A stretch of DNA of 6,773 nt from Rhodobiaceae bacterium. GTDB taxonomy: Bacteria > Pseudomonadota > Alphaproteobacteria > Parvibaculales > Parvibaculaceae. The stretch covers positions 219,178 to 225,950 of the forward strand of contig NVWR01000006.1 in assembly GCA_002746275.1 (NCBI GenBank), given 5' to 3'. The notes under the pieces were generated by a model that was not told where the DNA came from, made no database searches, and was given only the letters and a program-made list of their open reading frames with translations. The translations under genes and the position numbers were made by a program. Within the stretch, counting starts at the first letter, position 1; each line of letters opens with the position of its first letter. Below are positions 1-5,644 of the stretch, in pieces.

Positions 1-1
1 C

Positions 2-60
2 CCGCTTAAGAAGCGGCTTCAAAAACACATGAGAGCGGTGTGTCCGCTCCCCCCTTTTTT
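2..60 (+). promoter_or_regulatory. Two hairpins upstream of serA, the second terminator-like
   Basis: Two short perfect hairpins lie in the serA leader. The first pairs CCGCTT (2-7) with AAGCGG (11-16) around a 3-nt loop. The second pairs GAGCGG (33-38) with CCGCTC (44-49) around TGTGT, and is followed by five C and then six T (55-60), as in a Rho-independent terminator whose U-tract is displaced by a C-run. It may end an upstream gene that lies outside the window (serC is a common neighbour, but it is not visible here), or act as an attenuator of serA. No upstream coding region can be recognised in 1-83. The serA ribosome binding site, GGAG at 72-75, lies beyond the T-run, so readthrough transcripts would still be translated. 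Confidence 0.45.
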
Positions 61-83
61 CCTTTAGTGATGGAGTTGGTTTC

Positions 84-1664
84 ATGCCCAAGGTATTGAT
101 TTCTGACAAGTTGAGCCCCGCCGCAGCCAAAATTTTTGAAGACCGCGGCATTGAAGTTGATGTGAAGGTTGGTCTTGATCGCGAAGAGCTGATCAAAATC
201 ATCGGCGACTATGATGGTCTGGCCATTCGCTCTGCCACCAAAGTAACGCCGCCGGTAATCGCGGCTGCGAAAAAGCTGAAAGTTGTGGGTCGGGCCGGTA
301 TCGGTGTCGACAATGTGGACCTGCCAGCCGCCACGGCTGCCGGGATCATCGTGATGAACACACCGTTTGGCAATTCCATCACTACTGCCGAGCACGCTAT
401 TTCCATGATGACGGCTTTGGCCCGTCAGATCCCTGAGGCCAGCACGTCTACACACGCTGGCAAGTGGGAAAAGTCCAAGTTTATGGGCGTTGAACTCACG
501 GCCAAAACGCTGGGCGTCATCGGCTGTGGCAATATCGGTTCGATCGCTGCTGACCGTGCCCTTGGGCTTCGCATGAAAGTGGTCGCCTTCGACCCCTTCC
601 TGACGCCTGAACGTGCCGCCGATATTGGCGTTGAGAAGGTTGAGCTTGATGTTCTGTTTGCACGGGCTGATTTCATCACCCTGCACACACCGCTGACGGA
701 CAAGACTCGCAACATTATTGATGCAGCCGCTTTTGCCAAAATGAAAGACGGCGTGCGGATCATCAATTGCGCTCGGGGTGGCCTCATCGTTGAAGCTGAT
801 CTCAAGGTAGCGCTTGAAAGCGGCAAGGTTGCAGGAGCAGCTTTGGATGTGTTCGAAGTGGAACCTGCCAAAGAGAACGCTTTGTTCGGCATGGCAAATG
901 TGATTTGCACACCACACCTTGGGGCTTCCACGTCGGAAGCACAGGAGAATGTGGCACTGCAGGTCGCCGACCAGATGGCCGATTATCTTCTAACCGGTGC
1001 GGTGACGAATGCCATCAACATGCCGTCAATCTCTGCAGAAGAAGCACCGAAGCTCGCTCCTTATGTGACGTTGGCAGAACAGCTTGGCTCTTTCGCCGGG
1101 CAGCTGACCGAAACGGGCATCAAGGAAGTCATCATCGAGTATGAAGGCGAAGTGAGCGGGCTCAATACACGCGCACTCACCAACGCTGCGCTGTGTGGTC
1201 TGCTGAAGCCGCTGCTTGCAGACGTGAATATGGTGTCTGCACCGGTGATCGCGAAAGAACGCGACATTGAGCTTACAGAAGTAAAGCGGGAAGAACCTCG
1301 CGGGGCTTTTGAAACTTACATTCGCCTGACGGTGAAGACAGAGCGTCAGGAACGCTCGGTTGCGGGCACGGTGTTCTCTGACGGCAAGCCACGTCTTATC
1401 CAGGTGAAGGGCATCAATATGGAAGCCGAGCTTGGCGAACACATGTTGTATGTCACGAACGAAGACACGCCTGGTTTCATCGGTGCTCTTGGCATGGTAC
1501 TGGGCAATTCCGGCGTCAACATCGCCAATTTCCGCCTCGGTCGGGATGGTAAAGGTGATGAGGCCATTGCGCTTATCGAGCTGGATCAGGCGCTCAGCGA
1601 CGATTGTCTGAAAGCAGTGGAATCGATCCCTCACGTGAAGCAGGCAAAAGCGCTGGCATTCTGA
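84..1664 (+). CDS. serA: D-3-phosphoglycerate dehydrogenase, long (ASB + ACT) form
   Basis: This cytosolic enzyme oxidises 3-phospho-D-glycerate to 3-phosphohydroxypyruvate with NAD+, the first step of the phosphorylated serine pathway. The 526 residues fit the long type I class, as in Mycobacterium tuberculosis. The N-terminal and C-terminal parts of the catalytic fold (about 1-98 and 285-318) surround a Rossmann domain with GCGNIG at 147-152 and acidic D170, which fits NAD specificity. The catalytic triad of the D-2-hydroxyacid dehydrogenases is visible: R231 in CARGG, E260 in DVFEVEP and H278 in PHLG. An ASB domain (about 320-447) and an ACT domain (about 452-526) follow; the ACT domain keeps D461 and N479 at positions I align with serine-binding residues, so end-product inhibition by serine is likely. 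The ATG at 84 has GGAG eight bases upstream and starts a typical MPKVLISDKL N-terminus. A terminator lies about 20 bases after the stop. The identification is secure. Confidence 0.97.
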   Translation: MPKVLISDKLSPAAAKIFEDRGIEVDVKVGLDREELIKIIGDYDGLAIRSATKVTPPVIAAAKKLKVVGRAGIGVDNVDLPAATAAGIIVMNTPFGNSITTAEHAISMMTALARQIPEASTSTHAGKWEKSKFMGVELTAKTLGVIGCGNIGSIAADRALGLRMKVVAFDPFLTPERAADIGVEKVELDVLFARADFITLHTPLTDKTRNIIDAAAFAKMKDGVRIINCARGGLIVEADLKVALESGKVAGAALDVFEVEPAKENALFGMANVICTPHLGASTSEAQENVALQVADQMADYLLTGAVTNAINMPSISAEEAPKLAPYVTLAEQLGSFAGQLTETGIKEVIIEYEGEVSGLNTRALTNAALCGLLKPLLADVNMVSAPVIAKERDIELTEVKREEPRGAFETYIRLTVKTERQERSVAGTVFSDGKPRLIQVKGINMEAELGEHMLYVTNEDTPGFIGALGMVLGNSGVNIANFRLGRDGKGDEAIALIELDQALSDDCLKAVESIPHVKQAKALAF

Positions 1665-1684
1665 GGACGGGTTTCGACAATTAG

Positions 1685-1708
1685 AGGCTCCTCACGGGGC
1701 CTTTTTTT
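1685..1708 (+). terminator. Rho-independent terminator of serA
   Basis: AGGCTCC (1685-1691) pairs with GGGGCCT (1696-1702) through seven base pairs including one G-U wobble, around a TCAC loop. The stem runs directly into a seven-T tract (1702-1708). It starts 20 bases after the serA stop codon. This is the most canonical terminator in the window. Confidence 0.88.
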
Positions 1709-1722
1709 GTTTGTCCCTTCCC

Positions 1723-1752
1723 TTGGGCGTCGCAAGAGAGTAAAAGCTATGA
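1723..1752 (+). promoter_or_regulatory. Weak candidate promoter for purA
   Basis: TTGGGC (1723-1728) and CTATGA (1747-1752) are 18 bases apart and loosely resemble the alphaproteobacterial sigma-70 pattern CTTGAC / CTATAT. A promoter is expected somewhere between the serA terminator and purA. However, the predicted start would fall inside the left arm of the next hairpin, which would then not form in the transcript. This is a suggestion only. Confidence 0.22.
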
Positions 1753-1789
1753 AAGTCCCCAGCTGGTCATCAGCTCGGGGGCTTTCTTT
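1751..1789 (+). terminator. Long hairpin in the purA leader (second terminator or attenuator)
   Basis: GAAAGTCCCC (1751-1760) pairs with GGGGGCTTTC (1777-1786) over ten base pairs with one wobble. GCT (1762-1764) and AGC (1772-1774) extend the stem past a small internal loop. Three T follow (1787-1789), then GTGTC, so the U-tract is poor. It lies 44 bases before the purA start. It could be a back-up terminator for serA, or a leader structure controlling purA if transcription starts upstream of it. No known riboswitch is recognised in this short segment. Confidence 0.6.
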
Positions 1790-1830
1790 GTGTCTAGGGG
1801 CCCAATATGCCCCAAAAATCGGTGATTCTC

Positions 1831-3123
1831 ATGGCGAATGTAGCGGTCGTTGGCTCCCAATGGGGCGACGAAGGCAAGGGCAAGATTGTGGATTGGCTGT
1901 CGGAGCGGGCAGACGTGGTGGTGCGCTTTCAGGGTGGACACAATGCTGGCCATACGCTCGTCATTAACGGGGTGACCTACAAGCTCTCGCTGCTGCCGTC
2001 GGGCATTGTGCGCGGTGGCAAAATGTCCGTGCTGGGCAGTGGGGTGGTGATTGATCCCTGGGCGTTGGTGTCGGAAATCGACAAGCTGGCCGAACAGGGC
2101 GTGGTGGTGACACCGGAAAATCTCAAGATTGCTGAGAATGCCTGCCTGATCCTACCGGTTCATCAGGAACTGGATGTGATCCGCGAGACCTCTAACAAAG
2201 GCACCAAGATTGGTACCACCAAGCGGGGCATTGGTCCTGCTTATGAAGACAAGGTGGGGCGTCGTGCGATCCGGGTGATGGATCTCGCCGACCCTGACAC
2301 GTTGCCAGACAAAGTGGAAAAACTGCTGCATCACCACAATGCGTTGCGGCGGGGCTTGGGCAAGGACGAACTGGAGGCGCAGCCGATCCTCGAGGCGCTG
2401 CTGGAAGTGAGCCCCCGGATTTTGCCGCACATGGATGTGGTTTGGCGCTATCTCGCCGATGCCCGCAAGGCTGGCAAACGCATTCTCTTTGAAGGTGCCC
2501 AGGGCACACTGCTCGACATTGACCACGGGACTTATCCGTTTGTGACGTCGTCCAATGTGGTGGCGGGGCAGGCGGCGACGGGCTCCGGCATGGGGCCGTC
2601 TGCGGTTGAATATGTGCTGGGCATCACCAAGGCGTACACCACACGGGTGGGCGAGGGACCGTTTCCCACAGAGCTTGAAGACGAAGATGGTCAGCGGCTG
2701 GGAGAGCGGGGCCACGAGTTTGGCACTGTGACGGGGCGCAAACGCCGCTGCGGTTGGTTTGATGCGGTGCTGGTTAATCAGGCGCTCAAGATCAATGGCA
2801 TGCAGGGCATTGCGCTCACCAAGCTGGATGTGCTGGACGGTTTTAAAACACTGAAAGTCTGTGTGGCCTACGAGCTGGACGGCAAGCGCATCGACTATCT
2901 GCCATCAACGCCCGCGTTGCAGGCGCGTGTTGTTCCGATCTATGAAGAGCTTGAGGGCTGGTCAGAAAGCACCTATGGCGCGCGCAGCTGGGCGGACTTG
3001 CCTGCGGCTGCCGTCAAATATGTGCGCTATGTGGAAGAGCTGATCGAATGCCCTGTAGCGTTGCTGTCTACATCGCCAGAGCGCGACGACACTATCTTGA
3101 TGCGCGACCCGTTTGAAGATTAA
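1831..3123 (+). CDS. purA: Adenylosuccinate synthetase
   Basis: This cytosolic enzyme joins IMP and L-aspartate using GTP to form adenylosuccinate, the first committed step from IMP to AMP; PurB then releases fumarate. From the ATG at 1831 the protein is 430 residues, the usual bacterial length. The N-terminus carries the GTP/IMP loop [11 protein letters not shown] (8-18) with catalytic D13, followed by GGHNAGHT (35-42) with catalytic H41. The second family signature [14 protein letters not shown] spans 128-141. GPFPTE (276-281), [11 protein letters not shown] (301-311) and the guanine-recognising TKLD (330-333) are also present. An in-frame ATG at 1807 would add eight residues (MPQKSVIL). 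I prefer 1831 because PurA proteins begin just before the [15 protein letters not shown] strand and because GGTGA at 1821-1825 is suitably placed. No frameshift or missing catalytic residue was seen. Confidence 0.97.
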   Translation: MANVAVVGSQWGDEGKGKIVDWLSERADVVVRFQGGHNAGHTLVINGVTYKLSLLPSGIVRGGKMSVLGSGVVIDPWALVSEIDKLAEQGVVVTPENLKIAENACLILPVHQELDVIRETSNKGTKIGTTKRGIGPAYEDKVGRRAIRVMDLADPDTLPDKVEKLLHHHNALRRGLGKDELEAQPILEALLEVSPRILPHMDVVWRYLADARKAGKRILFEGAQGTLLDIDHGTYPFVTSSNVVAGQAATGSGMGPSAVEYVLGITKAYTTRVGEGPFPTELEDEDGQRLGERGHEFGTVTGRKRRCGWFDAVLVNQALKINGMQGIALTKLDVLDGFKTLKVCVAYELDGKRIDYLPSTPALQARVVPIYEELEGWSESTYGARSWADLPAAAVKYVRYVEELIECPVALLSTSPERDDTILMRDPFED

Positions 3124-3165
3124 TGTCTTGTCGTTGCGAAACATGTCTTGTTGAAGGAACCGGGA

Positions 3166-3396
3166 ATGGCTAAAGAAAAAGAGGATAAGACGACGTCAAA
3201 TGCAATGGGCGTTTGCATCGCGCTTGGCACCAGTTTTGGTGCCGCTTTCGGCGTTGCTTTTGGTCCCCTGGTATTTGATGACCTTAGTATGGGGATCGCG
3301 CTCGGGGTAAGTTTCGGTATCGTCATTGGCATCACAATAGGGGCGCTTCTGGAAGCGAGAAAAAAAGCTGAGCAGAAAGACAGCTCGGGCGAGTAG
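3166..3396 (+). CDS. Small two-helix glycine-zipper membrane protein
   Basis: This 76-residue protein has no function I can name. A charged N-terminus (MAKEKEDK) precedes two hydrophobic helices, about residues 13-38 and 41-63, joined by a tight FDDL turn, and a charged tail (EARKKAEQKDSSGE) follows. Glycines recur every fourth residue: G21, G25, G29 and G33 in helix 1, and G43, G47, G51, G55 and G59 in helix 2. Such GxxxG ladders let helices pack closely in a membrane, so an oligomeric inner-membrane hairpin is plausible. The ATG at 3166 has AAGGA (3154-3158) seven bases upstream; a TTG at 3148 in the same frame would place this Shine-Dalgarno inside the gene and is less likely. The gene starts 42 bases after purA on the same strand with no obvious terminator between, so it may be cotranscribed with it. 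A functional link to purine synthesis is not implied. Confidence 0.75.
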   Translation: MAKEKEDKTTSNAMGVCIALGTSFGAAFGVAFGPLVFDDLSMGIALGVSFGIVIGITIGALLEARKKAEQKDSSGE

Positions 3397-3431
3397 CGGG
3401 TTTGCACGTTTCGCCTATTTTCGGTGCCATT

Positions 3432-3884
3432 CTACTCCGTAGGCAGACCATAAGAGTCTTTGGCCTGTTCTGGGATTAGTGTGCAGGGATCAACCTCCAT
3501 CAATTTCAAGCTCTCCGGATAGGGAGGTTTGAACATTGTGTAGACGGTTGTGAATTTCATTTTTGCCGGCGTTCCGTCGATATTGTTGATGTTGAGCGCC
3601 CACTCGTCGAATCCTTTGCTTTCAGCAAATCGATCAACAGCGCATTTCATGACATTCATTATGTCGTCCTCGGTGAATGCACCCCGTCTCATAACGGCTG
3701 TGGCCGCAACTCTATTTTCTCGGAAGTGGTTCAATACAACGTCTTTGACCGGCGTAATACCACTAGGTGGTATTACGCCAAGCCTTGCATTTGCTGCCGC
3801 TAAGCTGCCGTTATCTGCTTTGGCAGGCACGCTGAGGAATAGTGCAAGTGCTGCAACCGCTATTCGGGGTAACGAATTCATCAT
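3432..3884 (-). CDS. Small exported protein of unknown function, paralogue of the gene at 4012-4443
   Basis: This 150-residue protein begins with a typical Sec signal peptide: R7, a hydrophobic core (about 8-19) and a probable cleavage site after AKA at 21-23, giving a mature periplasmic or secreted protein of about 127 residues. No enzyme motif is recognised. It carries C81 in CAVDRFAESKGFDEW (81-95) and C134 near the C-terminus, which could form a disulfide after export. The same pattern is present in the upstream neighbour on this strand, so the two are diverged duplicates. The ATG at 3884 has AGGA nine bases upstream; a second ATG at 3881 is equally possible and changes one residue. A perfect inverted repeat overlaps codons 36-45. 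The gene converges with the glycine-zipper gene, with 35 bases between the stops. G+C looks lower than in purA. Confidence 0.75.
   Translation of the reverse strand: MMNSLPRIAVAALALFLSVPAKADNGSLAAANARLGVIPPSGITPVKDVVLNHFRENRVAATAVMRRGAFTEDDIMNVMKCAVDRFAESKGFDEWALNINNIDGTPAKMKFTTVYTMFKPPYPESLKLMEVDPCTLIPEQAKDSYGLPTE
3751..3779. repeat. Perfect 13-bp inverted repeat inside a coding region
   Basis: GGCGTAATACCAC (3751-3763) and GTGGTATTACGCC (3767-3779) are exact reverse complements separated by TAG. The repeat lies wholly within the minus-strand exported-protein gene and encodes its G36 to P45 segment (GVIPPSGITP). In the mRNA it would fold into a 13-bp stem with a 3-nt loop about 105 bases after the start codon. 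There is no T-run after it on either strand, so an ordinary intrinsic terminator is unlikely. The equivalent part of the neighbouring paralogue has no such palindrome. Confidence 0.9.
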
Positions 3885-4011
3885 TGTCTCTGATCCTGCT
3901 CAAATGGACGCAAGGGCATTGCTGGTTTGTCGTCACGGCTAGTTTTTCTGATTGGTATGTGGTGCAAAGCTGAATAGAAATTGTGAATCTGTTGTGGTGT
4001 TCTGTATCGCC

Positions 4012-4443
4012 TCAGGAGAGGGTATCCATCTCAGCACACCAGTCTTTTGCCACTGCATTGAAATCCGCTGGGATGGGGTTTTTTGCGAGACCAATGACCG
4101 CGAGAATACCCTGCGGCCCTGTGCCTCTGCTAGATGAGGTGCGTTGGACTTGTTCCACATCCCATGCGTCGAAACCGTTCTCCGCGCGATATTTGTCAAC
4201 TTTGCAATAGATCACTGTTAGTACGTCTGACAGGCTTGCGCTTGGTCCCGCAGTTGTTTCAAACCTAAATTTTGTTCCGTCTATAGAGGTAATATTCACG
4301 TCGTCCAACGTAGGAAAACCGGACGCGGGTGCTTGCGTCAATGCGGGTGGCGCATAGTTTGGTTTGTTGGCTCTATCTGCGCATGCGGCGGGCACAAGTG
4401 TTGGTGCAATGATTGGCCACAAATAGGAAACCTTCGCTGACAT
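4012..4443 (-). CDS. Small exported protein or lipoprotein of unknown function, paralogue of the gene at 3432-3884
   Basis: From the ATG at 4443 the protein has 143 residues and a signal-like N-terminus (K4, hydrophobic stretch 6-20). Export could use cleavage after ACA (20-22), or a non-canonical lipobox (PAAC with C21). The mature part has C80 in CKVDKYRAENGFDAW (80-94) and C136, aligned with C81 and C134 of the downstream neighbour. SGFPTLDDV (41-49) also matches SGITPVKDV of that protein at the same distance from the first cysteine. The frame is open to 4569, but upstream starts give an N-terminus without signal character, whereas the ATG at 4443 has GGGGG five bases before it. The gene is followed after 127 bases by its paralogue on the same strand. 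No known family is recognised and I assign no function; a role outside the cytoplasm is inferred only from the N-terminus. Confidence 0.7.
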   Translation of the reverse strand: MSAKVSYLWPIIAPTLVPAACADRANKPNYAPPALTQAPASGFPTLDDVNITSIDGTKFRFETTAGPSASLSDVLTVIYCKVDKYRAENGFDAWDVEQVQRTSSSRGTGPQGILAVIGLAKNPIPADFNAVAKDWCAEMDTLS

Positions 4444-4546
4444 GTATGCCCCCTTTTTTGATCTGAAAGAGCAGGCTACTTCACATGTGCACGAAGGTAA
4501 ACCAACGATTGTATGATGGTTCATTGTTCCCCCGATATTGGGGAGC

Positions 4547-4573
4547 TTGGGTGACAGCGCTGCCGTCACCCAA
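4547..4573 (-). terminator. Hairpin after the downstream MAPEG gene
   Basis: TTGGGTGAC (4547-4555) and GTCACCCAA (4565-4573) form a perfect 9-bp stem with a 9-nt loop. It begins six bases after the stop codon of the MAPEG gene at 4580-4972. No T-run follows on the minus strand, so it may stabilise the 3' end or terminate weakly rather than act as a classic intrinsic terminator. A related hairpin follows the other MAPEG copy. Confidence 0.6.
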
Positions 4574-4579
4574 CTGCCT

Positions 4580-4972
4580 CTACACGGCTTGCAGAAGGAT
4601 CATGACTGTTCCGGCAACACCCGCAAAATAGGCCAGTGTGCGCAGGCCCAAAAATGTAATGCCACCGACATAAGCAAGTGCGTGGACAATGCGTGCGCCC
4701 AGAAAAATCTGCGCGCCGAGCATGGTCATCTCGTTGCTGATGCCTGCTGCACTCACGGGCAGCACAATGGCAGCGAAGATAACGGTGTTTTCCAGATGGT
4801 TTATATAGGTGCGCTTGACACGTGCGCCCCAACCTTCCGGGGCTGCGGCTTCATCACGATTGCCAAAACCCCAGGACATGCCCATGGCCAGGATGTTCGC
4901 ATTGGCGGACATGACCACAAGAACAAGCAGCAGGACGCCGCTCCACATCAACATAGATAGTTCAACAGACAT
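4580..4972 (-). CDS. MAPEG family membrane protein, copy A
   Basis: This 130-residue protein belongs to the membrane-associated eicosanoid/glutathione metabolism superfamily, homotrimeric four-helix proteins that often act as glutathione transferases or peroxidases. Four hydrophobic helices are visible at about 8-28, 59-78, 83-103 and 105-127, with a polar loop 36-57. Family positions I align from memory with the glutathione ligands of human mPGES-1 are present: R54, N58 and E61 in RTYINHLEN, H97 and Y101 in ARIVHALAY, and R111 with Y115. Residue 57, an arginine in mPGES-1, is isoleucine here. The substrate of this bacterial protein is unknown. The ATG at 4972 is supported by GGAGG at 4980-4984 and by the identical first 18 residues in copy B. 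It lies downstream of copy B on the same strand, with a hairpin between them, so it may have its own promoter. Confidence 0.9.
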   Translation of the reverse strand: MSVELSMLMWSGVLLLVLVVMSANANILAMGMSWGFGNRDEAAAPEGWGARVKRTYINHLENTVIFAAIVLPVSAAGISNEMTMLGAQIFLGARIVHALAYVGGITFLGLRTLAYFAGVAGTVMILLQAV

Positions 4973-5099
4973 TTGATTCCCTCCTCTAAACGTCTTTTCG
5001 AGGGGGAATCATGCCCGACGTTGGTGCGTTTGGCGAGGGGCTGTTCTGATTTAGGGAGCTTCTGGCGGTTTGAAGTGAACACATTTTTGTGGTCGATCA

Positions 5100-5126
5100 T
5101 TGGGTGACAGCTTGTCTGTCACCCAA
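5100..5126 (-). terminator. Hairpin between the two MAPEG genes
   Basis: TTGGGTGACAG (5100-5110) and CTGTCACCCAA (5116-5126) form a perfect 11-bp stem with a 5-nt loop, six bases after the stop of copy B. As with the hairpin after copy A, no U-tract follows on the minus strand. It may still reduce readthrough into copy A, or protect the copy B mRNA from 3' decay. Confidence 0.65.
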
Positions 5127-5132
5127 TGGGGT

Positions 5133-5525
5133 TTACAGGGCCGGGATGAGGACCATGACGGTTCCGGCGAGGCCTACGAAATAGGCGACGGAGCGAATGC
5201 TCAGGAAAGTGATACCTGTGATGTAAGTGACAGCATGGACAAGGCGAGCGCCCAGGAAAATCTGTGCGCCGAGTACGGTTATCTCAGTGCTGATCCCCGC
5301 CACACTTACGGGAAGAGCAATGGCACCAAATATCACAGTGTTTTCCAGGTGGTTTTTGCTGGTGCGGGCAAGTCGTGCAGTCCACCCCTCAAGGGTTGGA
5401 ACCTCGTCACGGTTGCTGATACCCCAGGCAAAGCCCATGACCTTGTCCGTCGCAACCGCGGAAGCGAGGATAAGCACGAGCAGTAAAACACCGCTCCACA
5501 TCAACATGGATAGTTCAACAGACAT
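5133..5525 (-). CDS. MAPEG family membrane protein, copy B
   Basis: A 130-residue paralogue of the adjacent MAPEG protein, with the same four-helix layout and no gaps in alignment. The first 18 residues and the NHLENTVIF (58-66) and LGAQIFLGAR (85-94) segments are identical to copy A. The likely glutathione-site positions R54, N58, E61, H97, Y101, R111 and Y115 are kept; residue 57 is lysine rather than isoleucine, and residue 112 is serine, as at the corresponding mPGES-1 site. Differences cluster in the first loop (residues 19-45), where substrate selectivity could differ. The frame is open to 5600, giving a 25-residue extension, but GGAGG at 5533-5537 fixes the start at 5525, and the extension is broken by a one-base indel in the copy A leader. 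It lies 119 bases downstream of the NMO gene on the same strand. Confidence 0.9.
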   Translation of the reverse strand: MSVELSMLMWSGVLLLVLILASAVATDKVMGFAWGISNRDEVPTLEGWTARLARTSKNHLENTVIFGAIALPVSVAGISTEITVLGAQIFLGARLVHAVTYITGITFLSIRSVAYFVGLAGTVMVLIPAL

Positions 5526-5644
5526 TTGGTTTCCTCCTTTAAACGTCTCTTCGTGGGGAACCATGCCCGACACCGGGATGATTGGCGAGGGCTGCTTCAA
5601 TCTGGGGAGGTTTTAGGGTTTTGAAAGTGAACCGTTGTGGCTGA

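Noticed and set aside
6..917. Long open frame of 303 codons on the strand opposite serA
   Set aside because: It lies almost entirely antisense to the well-conserved serA, shows no recognisable domain, and has the cysteine-, histidine- and arginine-rich composition typical of a shadow frame in G+C-rich coding DNA.
1807..1830. Upstream ATG giving PurA eight extra residues
   Set aside because: The extension MPQKSVIL is not part of the usual PurA N-terminus, and the ATG at 1831 fits both the family start and the GGTGA spacing.
2152..2715. Open frame of 187 codons antisense to purA
   Set aside because: It is fully contained in purA, has no start context or family similarity that I can see, and is rich in histidine and arginine as expected for a reverse frame.
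3388..3420. Possible terminator for purA and the small membrane protein gene (GGCGA 3388-3392 with TCGCC 3411-3415)
   Set aside because: Five base pairs across an 18-base loop, overlapping the stop codon, is too weak to call; only four T follow.
3550..3942. Plus-strand frame of 130 codons with a hydrophobic N-terminus, opposite the exported protein gene
   Set aside because: The hydrophobic look arises from the complement of the minus-strand gene. The minus-strand frame has a proper signal peptide and a recognisable paralogue, which the plus-strand frame lacks.
4479..4496. CTTC-N10-GAAG interrupted palindrome with an inner CACATGTG, upstream of the exported protein gene at 4012-4443
   Set aside because: The arms are only four bases long. 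It could be an operator, but one copy of such short symmetry is expected by chance.
4528..4544. TCCCC / GGGGA hairpin upstream of the exported protein gene at 4012-4443
   Set aside because: A 5-bp stem without a U-tract on either strand, next to the stronger 4547-4573 hairpin, gives no clear function.
4991..5012. Eight-codon leader peptide (MIPPRKDV) ahead of MAPEG copy A
   Set aside because: It has no convincing ribosome binding site, and the equivalent in copy B does not stop but runs into the gene, so the pattern is not conserved.
5526..5600. In-frame 25-residue N-terminal extension of MAPEG copy B
   Set aside because: The GGAGG at 5533-5537 would then be inside the gene, the extension is polar and absent from copy A, and the matching leader of copy A is out of frame by one base.
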